Assembly (NCBI GenBank): GCA_028023455.1
Contig: JAQFVV010006271.1
Coordinates: 4,868,366 to 4,932,365 of the forward strand
Reading direction: 5' to 3'
Length of the DNA stretch: 64,000 nucleotides
Source of the DNA: Epiperipatus broadwayi
Lineage: Eukaryota; Onychophora; Udeonychophora; Euonychophora; Peripatidae
Positions within the stretch are counted from its first letter, which is position 1; each line of letters begins with the position of its first letter. The translations under genes were made by a program, and so were the position numbers. Of the stretch, positions 11,880 through 26,109 are shown one piece after another. The notes below the pieces were generated by a model that worked only from the letters and a program-made list of their open reading frames with translations, was not told the origin of the DNA and made no database searches.

Positions 11880-12713
11880 TCTTCATACTTTAATGGACAG
11901 ACTTCAATCTACTGCAACCTCCAACTTTTCAGCCATCCATATCATTGAAAATCTGATGATGAAAACTCAAATTCCATGCTGATGCCAATATTATTGCCAT
12001 GCCCATGATGACACAGGAGAATGGTATCAAATGGACAGATATACTGATGTTGAAACTGAAAGTGAGTTCGAAGATGCCCAAGATTTACAATTTATAGACA
12101 GCCTAAAATAAGAATAATTAAAGATAAAGTAAATTCAAATAAATTCAGAGTAAAAAGTAAATCTTTATAAATGAAAATTAAAATTGCTTCTTTTAATGTA
12201 CAGGGTTTGAATTCAATAGAAAAAATATTTAAGTTGAAACAATGGATCAAGGAAACAAAACCTCATATAATGGTACTGCTTGAAACCAAAATTTATGCTG
12301 TGTCACAAATTGATCCAGCAAAATTTCTAAAAAGTGAGGGCTTTGTTGCATGTTCAAGAGACTCTACCTCTCCATCAGCCGGGACAGGTCTTTTGATAGC
12401 TATTGCTTGCCAGTTTACCAATTTTCAAATCATATACATTGATGCAAATCTATTAATCATTACTTTATTTCACAAAATAATTAAAATAAATGTAATCTTT
12501 GTTTATATGCCATTGCAAAAATATAAAATAAATGCAATAATTGCCACAATTAATTCAACACTGGGATCTACAGCTAATCCAACAATTTTGATTGGAGACT
12601 GCAATGTAACATATGATGAGTTTGTAAATAAGTGGATACATAATTACATTGATGAGTGCAAGGGGTTTCTTACCTGAAGATCCAGTTTTATTTTATAATG
12701 GCCGATTTTCAAT
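11880..12713 (+). mobile_element. LINE copy D fragment (ORF1 end + endonuclease)
   Basis: This + strand fragment begins with an acidic ORF1 C-terminus (stop near 12108), like the one before the endonuclease of LINE 1. A well-preserved endonuclease frame follows. It ends abruptly against the (ATT)n array at 12714. The 3' truncation removes the whole reverse transcriptase. Confidence 0.7.
12171..12677 (+). pseudogene. LINE apurinic-type endonuclease domain, best-preserved copy
   Basis: A 168-codon frame. It starts 'MKIKIASFNVQGLN' (the N-terminal strand with the catalytic Asn), then 'LLETKIY' (metal-binding Glu, residue about 42), 'GTGLLIA', 'FVYMPLQ' and 'ILIGDCNVTYDEF' (catalytic Asp region, usually GDFN). 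This order defines the exonuclease-III-like endonuclease of non-LTR retrotransposons, which nicks target DNA. The start codon coincides with the ORF2 start of LINE 1 (34466). The C-terminal SDH motif is missing. A one-base shift near 12655 separates the last residues from a continuing frame ('GFLPEDPVLFYNG'). Truncated, therefore not functional alone. Confidence 0.8.
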
Positions 12714-12725
12714 ATTATTATTATA

Positions 12726-12763
<38 letters not shown>

Positions 12764-12786
12764 CATCATCATCATCATCATCATCA

Positions 12787-12855
<69 letters not shown>
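12714..12855. repeat. (ATT)n with internal (ATC)n block
   Basis: About 47 trinucleotides. ATT units flank a central run of about nine ATC units (around 12762-12790). Read on the - strand it is the AAT tail of the repeat at 12856-13373. Confidence 0.95.
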
Positions 12856-15639
<2,784 letters not shown>

Positions 15640-15815
15640 ATGCATCATATGCATACAGACATTAACATTTTACATGTACACACATATCTACATGTACATG
15701 TAAACATACATTATTGATAAAGAATTTCAATTAAGATATAGAATTGGGGGATTTCAGACTGGGAAAAAAGATATTACTATGTAACATAATATGTGAAATG
15801 AGATAATGGCTAAGT
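15640..15815 (+). repeat. Interspersed repeat R1, copy 2
   Basis: Matches 8755-8940 in the same orientation, with the same ordered landmarks and roughly one mismatch per eight bases by eye. It ends about 260 bp before the long repeat X begins. Confidence 0.7.
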
Positions 15816-16072
15816 AGTACAATTTCTATATAGAGCTGCTAATGGCTTCCTCAGAGAGGTACGAGGATATTCAAGCATTAGATTAAAAATACCAAAACAA
15901 TGAATGTATATAGAAATGGTTCATTACCAAAAGGCTATTGAAATTACATGTCTTGATTGGAGGACATATGAATATCTGAAAAATTCACAAATTCTACTTA
16001 ATATTTAACCATTAGATAAAGGGCCTGGCTTGTTCTGGTACTTTTAATCTAATGCTTGAATATCCTAATACT

Positions 16073-18450
16073 TTAAACAGAAATAGTCTAATAACTTAGG
16101 TTTTATTACCTCCAACACAATATTCTTTCTTTCCTTTTTTTATTTTCTAGCTACTCTTGAAATTAACTCTCCCTTCAAGGTAAAAAAGAAATATATGAGA
16201 TTAAATCCTCTTTAATAATATACCCAAAATATATATGTTTCACTTTCAAATAAAAGAAAACAAATCATATTTAAGCGATAAGATTTTTACCAGCATATCC
16301 ATCGTTTTCGTGGGTATGCCATCTTGAGACGTTCTCGATGCTCGCAAATTAAATAAACATATAATATTAAATACATATAATACTAACTCTGTCTAACTAT
16401 ATATATATATACTATTAACAATAAAAAAATAGAGTCATTCTTCTTTTAACTTGGAGAAAAAAAATATATTCACTTGCAGAGTTCCTTTTCAAGCTTAATA
16501 AATGATCCGGAAATAAATTCCAAGATGAGTGTGTGTTTAAATATGAATATGAAACAGAAAATAAGTTCTTGTAGGACAAAAACAATTATAATTCACAATT
16601 AATTTAGTAAACATCCAATGTGCTTTTAGCCATCCACTAATAGAGTTTACTTATATAAACATGTAACAATAAATATTTGTAAGAATAAATACGTGGAAAG
16701 ATAGTTTCAGCTATTAATTGATAAACTCTGTTATTTATTTTTAAGAACAACTAAGATATTTAATTCAATGATAACTTAACATATTTTTCTGCAGAAAATG
16801 GTTACTTTCATAGTTTATAGATTGGTATTTGCATTATTAAGTTTAATAAATTGCTGGTAATTGTCCACAGGCAATTTGTTTTCTTAAACATTAAAACCTA
16901 TATCCGTATATTGAAGTAAACAAAAATATGTAATATTAAAGTCCTTCTATTCGATTTATACATCTGTATTTAGTAAGTAGTAGTAATTAATTATCCTGGG
17001 TAAGTCATATTTCTATTTCTTTAATAAAACACATATTATTTTCTAAACATAAAACAAAATATAAGGTTAATATTCCGCAATAATTATTAAATATCAAACA
17101 CATAATCAAGTGCACATATCCTTTTAACTTCACTTTTGTATAAGTAAAATATAAGTTAAACAGAGAGCTTATAAAAATAAATTTTGTTAAACAGTTCTGA
17201 ATATATATCCATGATGACAAACCATTATAAACATCACACATGGCACTTAAAAAATTATAAAGTTCTTGCATTTTCATATTCTTTTTAATGGAGATAAATA
17301 AAAGTAAATGAACGAACATAAGTTTACTATCAGAAAAGCACATCCTTAAACAAAAATGAAAGTGTTAATTTAAATGTTTTAATTAGACAAAAGAAGCCAG
17401 ATTGATACCTTTATATTCTTTATTCAGACATCCCCCAATAAAGCTTAAATGTCTGGAGTTTTAATAATAAGCTTCATGAAAAGACTGTTTTAAAGCTTCA
17501 CTTTAAACTGTTTTGGAAGAGAGATATATAATCAATAGCAGCAGAAAATGAAAATTACACTTGTTTTAATTACAAAATATAATGTCTTTTTTTATTATTA
17601 TTATTAACTATTATTAGCTATCAAAAAAAAAATCTCCCCACCAATCAAAAAAAGTCACCTGATCAGCAGAAGCTTGACTCCCACATTTTTTTCCCTTTTT
17701 AACACTTAATTAATATTCAAAAAAAATATTTTCTAAAAAAAAATATTTTGACCTTTGTCAAATATTAAAAAAAATAGCTTTTTACAAAGTTAAAACAAAT
17801 GAATATCAATTAGCTATCAAATAAAATGGTTTATAATATTATTTAAGTTGGCCAAATAATTTACCAATTCATATATGCATTAATCATTAAAGAAGATATA
17901 TTTTTGCAAAATTATTAAAGATAATTACTGTAATTTACATGTTTTATTGTAAGTTTGAATATATTGTTTGTTGTAATTAGGATATGAAATGAAAATGAGA
18001 TAATGATACATCCATACATATACGCTGCTATGTGAATATTAAATTATACTAACTAAAACATACCTAATATGTCTATGGACTATAACTGACTATAATATTA
18101 GTAAATACATGGTATCAATGAATAATAAATCAGAAACCATTCAACACACCAATACCATCTTATAAATATTAAAACAAACTTTGCATCAATCCAACTACTA
18201 TCAGAGCACTTTCTGTAATAACCCACTCTATTCCTTGTATTAAACACTATCAAAATATAATAACAACAATAAATGCTTGGAAAATTGTTAACCAAAATGC
18301 ACAGTTGGCCCACATATGAGTTTCTGAGCCATTAATAGAAAAATTTTTAAATTTTATGGCGATTTCATTTTTTTAGTACAATGCAGTTATTCATTACTGA
18401 TATAACACAGCTTAATTACTTGTGCCCATTCAGAAGGTCACAAGGTCACA
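16073..18450 (-). mobile_element. Long direct repeat X, left copy (probable 3' LTR)
   Basis: About 2.37 kb nearly identical (roughly 95% by eye) to 23660-26046 and in the same orientation. On the - strand it begins 'TGTGACC' directly after a polypurine tract (18453-18464), as a 3' LTR should. Its other end reads 'CTGTTTAA' rather than a clean CA, and the first few bases differ between copies. No ORF is conserved between copies: the 112-codon frame at 17005-17343 is broken in the right copy. Such a length is large for an LTR, so a segmental duplication remains possible. Confidence 0.6.
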
Positions 18451-18452
18451 AA

Positions 18453-18464
18453 TCCCCCTTTCTT
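18453..18464 (-). promoter_or_regulatory. Polypurine tract
   Basis: On the - strand 'AAGAAAGGGGGA' stands just before the 'TGTGACC' start of repeat X. Polypurine tracts prime second-strand synthesis next to the 3' LTR of retrotransposons. Position and orientation agree with the integrase remnant upstream. Confidence 0.6.
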
Positions 18465-18599
18465 AAAAAGAAAAAAATGAAATAAGCAACACAACAAAGT
18501 TATTATTAACAACTATTAAACATCACACACTAAGGTTAATTCACACTTTGCATATCATGCATACAAAATTTTTCTGCTCTAAAAATTCTTTAACTATCT

Positions 18600-19372
18600 G
18601 GTACTTTAACTGGATATGGTATCAAGCTATGAGCATTATAGGTGCCTTTCGTTCTTTATAAGGTAGAGACCAAAAATGCATTCTCACCCACTTATCTCAC
18701 TATCTCATAAGGGCCTTCATAGAGATCTAAAAACTTCCTAAAAGTATGTTTTTGAAGATTTCTGACATGGTGAGTTCTGATCATCACACTATCATGGATT
18801 TTTAAAGAATGAGGGTCATTTCTACTATGGCGAATATGCTTATAGCATATCATCACTTTCTCGAATTTAGCTCTAATTCTTTTATTATCCTGTACTCTAT
18901 TTCTAACCTTTTTAAGATGGTTCATACTAATTAATTCTCTTTTGACAGTCTTGAGTTTGATCTTAGCCTTTCCTAAGTTTCCTTTTGAACTGATAACTTT
19001 CTTAAGAGAATCTATATAAGATTCATTTGTATTCTTAAACTTGCATTTAATCTTTAGTATATCAACTTCTCTAGCATGATTAAAATATTCCATTATATAT
19101 CCTATAATAGGTATTACACATTTACTACCTGCATAAAGCACCTTTCTATAAACATTCCTCTTTATATTACAATCTAAGTAATTATAACCACACTCAGAAT
19201 CTATGCCTTTGTTTTTATCTTTAAATTTATTGCTGATAATATCAATAACCTTTGCTAATTTGCTTCTTAAAATTTCTGAATATTTCCTGCCTAAAGAAAA
19301 CACTCCCAACTTCACTAATCTAATAATCTCATCATTTTTATCACAATTTTTCTCTGAAATCTTTAAACACAT
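18600..19372 (-). pseudogene. LTR-retrotransposon integrase C-terminal region, broken
   Basis: The 226-codon frame (18692-19372) ends in 'DSVMIRTHHVRNLQ' followed by 'FLDLYEGPYEIVR'. After an in-frame stop the same frame continues 'VGENAFLVSTL', and after another stop 'RTKGTYNAHSLIPYPV'. This succession (V.IRTHH, then GPY.I, then KGTYN..SL.PY) is the C-terminal DNA-binding tail of Ty3/gypsy-type integrases. The remainder of the frame is Lys/Ile/Asn-rich and not recognisable. The zinc-binding and D,D,E catalytic core are absent. It lies about 140 bp before the polypurine tract, the normal place for the end of pol. Confidence 0.65.
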
Positions 19373-19474
19373 TTATAAATTCCTTCTTATTCAATTTTAG
19401 TTTCTTATTTACTATTTCTTTAATCTTTTGGTATGCCTTTAATTCATCACTATAAAAATTGTAATTCTTAGGGA

Positions 19475-20582
19475 TTAATTTACAATCTGTTGACTCTTTT
19501 CCTTAAGTGGTAATACTAGGTTATTATCATTTAACTTACTCTGATGTAGTTGATCCTTAATATTTAATTCTATACTTTCTGTTTTGAATATTGGGCTACT
19601 AATATTTTCACCAACTCCCTTCACTTCAATAATTTGACTCTTACTATCTTGCATTTCCAACTTCACTTCTGATACTTCTAACTCCATCTCTATTTTCACT
19701 TCTACTTTTCTTTCTGATTCTGGTTGAACATCATCTACCCCTTTAATAATCTGTCTAATTTGGTCAATCATATCTTGATTAATCCTGCCTGGATCTAACT
19801 TCTGGGCTTCTAATTGTAAGCTCAAATTCTTTATCCGGTTCTGACATAAACTAATCTGACCATCTGTCCTTAAGGTGGTATCTACATTCTTACTTTGGTG
19901 TTCTAATAAACTTTCTCTTACATTTCCTAAATTTTCTTCAAATATTTCAAATTTTTGTCTGATTTTAAAGGTGCATTCACTAGTGTACTTGCTATACAAA
20001 GTTTGATATTCTTGCCTTTATCTATGATCATCATTTCTGTTTTGGTAAAATTTTCTTGGATTTCTTCTTTAAGCTGGAGCACTGAATTTTCATTGTCTAT
20101 TTTAAGTTGCTGCAGTTGATCTTTAACATTTACTTCCATCATTTCCAACTTATATGTTTGGCTTCTAACATCTCTATTCTCTTTAATTTCTAACATTTGT
20201 TTAGCTGAATTATCTTCCATACTATCTTTCATTTCTGACATTTGTTTAGCTGAACTATCTTTTAGTCTATCTTCCATTTCCTTCATTTCTACCATTTGTT
20301 TAGCTGAACTATCTTTTAGTCTATCCTCCATTTCTAACATTTGTTTAGCTGAATTATCTTTCATTTCTTATATATGTTTACAAAAACTCTTATTTATCTC
20401 ATCAACTAATTTGGAGTAATCAAATGCTCCTCCCAATGAGACATTTTTTGCCCTACTATCTTTTTTATTCATGAAATTTATAGTTTCATTTCCCAAATCT
20501 ATATCAGGAGACAATACAATCACATCTGGAGATAATATTTTTGGGACCCGCCCAAATCTTCATCAATATTAAACTCTTCCAT
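19475..20582 (-). pseudogene. Coiled-coil gag-like ORF of the same element
   Basis: The leader ATG at 20582 opens 'MEEFNIDEDLGG', and after broken frames two long frames follow (19927-20364 and 19475-19999). The first contains several imperfect repeats built on 'DNSAKQMLEMEDRLKDSSA', a heptad-like pattern typical of a coiled coil. The second is rich in Glu, Lys, Val and Leu. It sits between primer binding site and integrase, so it is probably the gag N-terminal coiled coil. No capsid WW motif or zinc knuckle is visible and pol is almost completely missing, making this an internally deleted, non-autonomous copy. Confidence 0.5.
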
Positions 20583-21446
20583 TGTACTTTATATTTTTAC
20601 TTATTAATATTTGCAGACAGAGAAAAGGTATATCAACCTCACCACTCCTATCCAATCAAACAATTTAAATCTCCCATCACTGCCTAAAGATACACAAGGT
20701 GATTATGATATGCTGAGTTGTATTGTTCCATATGGCATTCGGTTTCCACATTTAATAGCAAAATTATTGCAATAGATAATCTAATAATATCGATCCAAAC
20801 ATCAATGAGTTATTTAAGTAAAACTCTGAAATCATTTACAAACATGTTGTACATTAAATTCCTTTCAACATGATACTGAAGACAAAACAATTCTAATAAA
20901 TATAATTATTAAGATGATTACTAAATGCATCAAATGTTATAACAGCATTAACAATATTTCATAAATTTTACAATCTTATCAAACCTGCATTACAACAATT
21001 TAATGGGTTGGATTGAGTTATCAACACTAACACATTAGTCACAACAAATCTATTACAATGCAGTCCACACTTTTATAATTCAATTGACTAGAATATCACA
21101 TAAAACCTAATAAGCTGGTCACCAGAAAAAGGAACTCTACTCATCATTATAAACTATAATCATCATCATCAAGCCCTATACATTGGCTACCAAAAACCTA
21201 TTTTATATCACCAATCATCAACTAATCAAGTCACAACATTGCATGCCATAAAATGTTCTTTAATAATCATCATTGCAAACCTATCATGTCACCTCTTTGG
21301 TGCATTCGAAATCCATATTGTAATCTATCTACTGAGGTGTCAAATACATCAATCAAGCCACCATCATCATTTAATCAAGCTTATCACATTGGTCATACAG
21401 AAAACGTATACTGAGATTATCATCATCAATCGATCAATCAATCATA
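20583..21446 (-). other. Leader region between primer binding site and gag-like ORF
   Basis: About 0.86 kb without coding potential. It is rich in CATCATC and ATCAATC-like motifs on the + strand, notably 21120-21440. In LTR elements this is where RNA packaging signals lie; nothing specific can be identified. Confidence 0.4.
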
Positions 21447-21464
21447 GCCCCATGTTGGGTGCCA
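21447..21464 (-). promoter_or_regulatory. Primer binding site, tRNA-Lys type
   Basis: The - strand reads 'TGGCACCCAACATGGGGC', which differs at two positions from the 18-nt site complementary to the 3' end of tRNA-Lys1,2 (TGGCGCCCAACGTGGGGC). Both differences are G to A at CpG dinucleotides, as produced by methyl-CpG decay read on the opposite strand. Such sites prime minus-strand DNA synthesis in retrotransposons and lie just downstream of the 5' LTR. Here block Y1 ends about 56 bp upstream, somewhat farther than usual. Confidence 0.65.
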
Positions 21465-21520
21465 GAAAATGAACTAAAACCTACTCACACATCACAGCTC
21501 ATGTACATTATATGAGCAAA

Positions 21521-23659
21521 TGCCCAGGGTGCCAGTTCTATTAATGAATAGAATGGTTTATCATTTTATCTGATTCATAACTAATGCTGAGACTCTTTTA
21601 CCTATGTTTATCCTACAGCTTCACTCAGTGGGAGGTTACAGAAAGTTTATAACATATAGAGAATATAAATAAATGAAAGAAGAAATACTATAAGCTATCA
21701 AATAAAATATAAACTTTATTTATTAATTAACCAAATGATACAGGCTAGCAGAATTTTATTTATTCCATTTAACAAAATATAATTTCAATTTGATCTCTTC
21801 CATCATCCAGTTACACTCTATAATAGCTCAATATAACTCTGACAGAATAGAAAAGCACAACACTAAATAACTCTATTGTCCAGCACAACTTAATCTAAAT
21901 AGATGAATAAATGTTGATCTAGGAACACAAAAATTAGATCTCAGGGAATCTATAACACAGTTATAGATTAAGAACTATATTAGCCAGTAATTTATAACTC
22001 TAAATTATAATAAGGTATAAGGAAATAAATGAATAATGATTACTGGGCTAGCGATTAGATAGTGAAGGAGATAGGGTATCTTTTAATCTCACATCATCAT
22101 CCAAATAATACTTTAACTAGGCAACACCTTTATAAGTTTATCACGTGTTAAAATATTTCATATAATGTTTGGAGTCTAGGAAACAATACAATCAGATCTT
22201 AGCACATTTAATATCAAAGTCATAAAATAATATATTTAATTTTGTAATCGATGTATGAAATATGCATATGTGGAAATCAAATTCGAATGCATATAAGCAC
22301 AACTTGAAACACAGTTTTAAATAATAAACAAAGCTTTTATTAACACTTATGATTTAGTTAAAAGTAAATAATATCAGAATAAGACTTTTGTCACAATTTT
22401 AAAATTTACGAGCAAATTTATTAATTGAAATTTAGGATTATCCCCATTACTTATTACACAATTTATTATTGACATATTTATAAACGTAACTTAGCTAACA
22501 AATTATACCTTAATATTCTGACTTTGAATATCCAGGCTACTTAAATAATTTTTATTACTATACAACACTGAATAAATAATACATTATAATATTGGGCACA
22601 ATATACACTTTACTATCAAGAGAGCAGCTTTAAATAATCTTAATTAAACAATAGCTTTAAATAAGTACACTTTTCAGACTTAGCAATAAAATCATGTTCA
22701 TTCTGATGATTTTGATGATCTCTAACATGTGGTAAATTAATATGAGACATTTCAAAACATTTATTTCCTATTTTAAATTTAACAATATTATATTTTTATA
22801 TACGCAATATTATCTAAATTATGTGTGTGTGTTACATCTCATGCAATAATAACAGAAAACAATATTTCTACACATTATCAATTTATTCAGGAATTATTAA
22901 ATAATTATTTAATTTCGGACATTGTCATACACCTACCAGCAGATAAAACACTATATCTATTCTTATATTCAATAAAGAAATTAAATTAACTATTTATCTG
23001 ACCACTGACTGAATTACACAGAGCTATATTTTATGATAATACAAACAATACATTCAAGAGGAGTCCAGCGCATGAGGAGCAAACAAACTCTTTAACTAAT
23101 ATATCAACAATAACTTATTTGAATCTGAAGTACACTACTGGTGGAATTTTTCTCATCACCAAACAAACAATGGGAAAATGTCACTTTACTTCATAAATAT
23201 CATTTCATAATACATAAGTATGCAATCTAAAATAGGCTCCACTCATGGCAAAATACTTAAAAATATACTAAGGAAAAAAATCTTTCATCCCTACAAACAT
23301 AGAATGTATCAAGAATAACTTCTTTTTCACAGCTCTTCTACATATCGAGCATTATACACTGGCAGATAAATAAGCACAGATAAATCACTCATTCCTTCAA
23401 TTCTTTAGAATATGACAACATCCGAAATTTATATTGAGAAATAGTTATAACACTAAATGTTTATTAAGTAAATATAATAATTGCACAAAATAAACACACA
23501 CATGCATAAATACGACTATGAAAAATAATTCTAAGTTATATAATATGTGAAAGTTACGACCGATAAATAACATATTAAAATATAAATTTTTATCTTAAAT
23601 GAGACATTAAATCACTTCAAATTTAAATATATTTAATTATTATGAATGAGTTTTATACA
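21521..23659 (-). mobile_element. LTR-like block Y1
   Basis: About 2.1 kb homologous, at lower identity, to 40999-43350 (Y2). Shared landmarks are the terminus 'GCCAGTTCTATT' versus 'ACCAGTTCTATT', 'TTTCACTCAGTGGG', 'ATATAATGTTTGGA' versus 'ATATAGTGTTTGGA', 'TCTCATCACCAAA' and 'AAACACACACA'. On the - strand it ends '..CCCTGGGCA', 56 bp before the primer binding site, as expected for a 5' LTR. It directly abuts the right copy of X. No ORF. Confidence 0.6.
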
Positions 23660-26043
23660 TTAAACAGTAATAGTCTAATAACTTAGGTTTTATTACCTCC
23701 AACACAATATTCTTTCTTTCTTTTTTTATTTTCTAGCTACTCTTGTAATTAACTCTCCCTTCAAGGTAAAAAAGAGATATATAAGATTAAATCTTTTTTA
23801 ATAATATACCCAAAATATATATGTTTCACTTTCAAATAAAAGAAAACAAATCATATTTAAGCAATAAGATTTTTACCAGCACATCCATTGTTTTCATGGG
23901 TATGCCATCCTGAGACGTTCTCGATGCTCGCAAATTGAACAAACATATAATATTAAATACATACAATACAAAATCTGTCTAACTATCTATGATATATATA
24001 CTATCAACAATAAATAAAAAAATAAATAGAGTCATTCTTCTTTTAACTTGAGAAAAAAAATATATTCACTTGCAGAGTTCCTTTTCAAGCTTAATAAATG
24101 ATCCGGAGATGAATTCCAAAATGAGTGCGTGTTTAAATACGAATATGAAACAGAAAATAAGTTCTTGTAGGACAAAAAAAAATTATAATTCACAATTAAT
24201 TTAGTAAACATCCAATGTCCTTTTAGTCGTCCGTTAATATAGTTTACTTATATACACATGTAACGATAAATATTTGTAAGAATAAATATGCGGAAAGATA
24301 GTTTCAGCTATTAATTGATATACTCTGTTATTTATTTTTAAGCACAACTAAGGTATTTAATTCAATGATAACTTAACATATTTTTCTGCAGAAAATATTC
24401 ACTTTCATAGTTTATAGATTGGTATTTGCATTATTAACTTTAATAAATTTCTGGTAATTGTCCATAGGCAATTTGTGTTTCCTTAAACATTAACACCTAT
24501 ATCCGTATATTGAAGAAAGCAAATGTATGTAATATTAAAGTCCTTCTATTCAATTTAGACATCTATATTTGGTAAGTAGTAATAATTAATTATCCTGGGT
24601 AAGTCATATTTTTTTAATAAAACACATATTATTTTATAAACACAAAACAAAATCTAAGGTTAATATTCTTCAATATTTATTAAATATCAAACACCTAATC
24701 AAGTGCACGTATCCTTTTAACTTTTAACTTCACTTTTGTATAAGTAAAATATAAGTTAAACAGAGAGCTTATAAAAGTAAATTTTGTTAAACAGTTCTGA
24801 ATATACATCAATGATGACAAAACATTATAAACATCACACATGAGACTTAAAAAATTATAAAGTTCTTGCATTTTCATATTCTTTTAATGGAGATAAATAA
24901 AAGTAAATGATCTAACATAAGTTTACTATCAGAAAAGCACATCCTTAAACAAAAATGAAAGTGTTAATTTAAATGTTTTAAGTAGACAAAAGAAGCCAGA
25001 TTGATACCTTTAATTTTTTATTCAGACATCCCCCAATAAAGCTTAAACGTCTGGAGTTTTAATAATAAGCTTCATGAAAAGGCTGTTTAAAAGCTTCACT
25101 TTAAACTGTTTTGGAAGAGAGATATATAATCGATAGCAGCAGAAAATGAAAATTACACTTGTTTTAATTACAAAAGATAATGCCTTTATTATTATTATTA
25201 TTATTAACTATTATTAGCTATCAAAAAAAAAATCTCCCCACCAATCAAAAAAAGTCACCTGATCAGCAGAAGCTTGACTCCCACATTTTTTTTCCTTTTT
25301 AACACTTAATTAATTTTCAAAAAAAAAAATTTTCTAAAGAAAAAAAATACTTTGACCTTGTCAAATAATAAAAAAATAGCTTTTTACAAAGTTAAAACAA
25401 ATGAATATCAATTAGCTATCAAATAAAATGGTTTATAATATTATTTAAGTTGGCCAAATAATTTACCAATTCATATATGCATTAATCATTAAAGAAGATA
25501 TATTTTTGCAAAATTATTAAAGATAATTACTGTAATTTACTTGTTTTATTGTAAGTTTGAATATATTGTTTGTTGTAATTAGTATATGAAATGGAAATGA
25601 GATAATGATACATTCATACATATAAGTTGCTATGTGAATATTAAATTATACTAACTAAAACATACCTAATAAGTCTATGGGTTATAACTCACTATAATAT
25701 TAGTAAATAAATGGTATTAATGAATAATAAATCAGAAAAGCATTCAACACACCAATACTATCTTATAAATAAATAAAACAAACCTTGCATCAATCCAACT
25801 GCTATCATAACACTTTTTGTAATAATCCACCCCCCTCCTTGTATTAAACACTATCAAAATATAATAACAACAATAAATGCTTGAAAAATTGTTAACCAAA
25901 ATGCACAGTTGGCTCACATATGAGTTTTTGAGCCATTAATAGAAAACTTTTAAAATTTTAAGGCAATTTCATTTTTTTAGTACAATGCAGTTATTCATTA
26001 CTGATATAACACAGCTTAATTACTTGTGCCCATTCAGAAGGTC

Positions 26044-26046
<3 letters not shown>
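23660..26046 (-). mobile_element. Long direct repeat X, right copy
   Basis: Counterpart of 16073-18442. It differs mainly by single substitutions, many at former CpG sites (for example GCGATAAG to GCAATAAG), and by small indels in A/T runs. Its right end 'GGTCACA' runs straight into (AT)n. On the - strand this would be the 5' LTR of the element whose 3' LTR is the left copy, but block Y1 rather than a primer binding site follows it, so the locus is composite or rearranged. Confidence 0.6.

Positions 26047-26105
<59 letters not shown>
26047..26105. repeat. (AT)n microsatellite
   Basis: About 29 AT dinucleotides immediately at the end of repeat X. Confidence 0.96.

Positions 26106-26109
<4 letters not shown>

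Noticed and set aside
11940-11990. Hammerhead-core lookalike (CTGATGATGAAAAC)
   Set aside because: The two core pieces are adjacent with no room for helix II and no flanking complementarity for helix I.
17005-17343. 112-codon - strand open frame in repeat X
   Set aside because: The homologous position in the other X copy (24600-24960) is broken by deletions and substitutions, so the frame is not under coding constraint.
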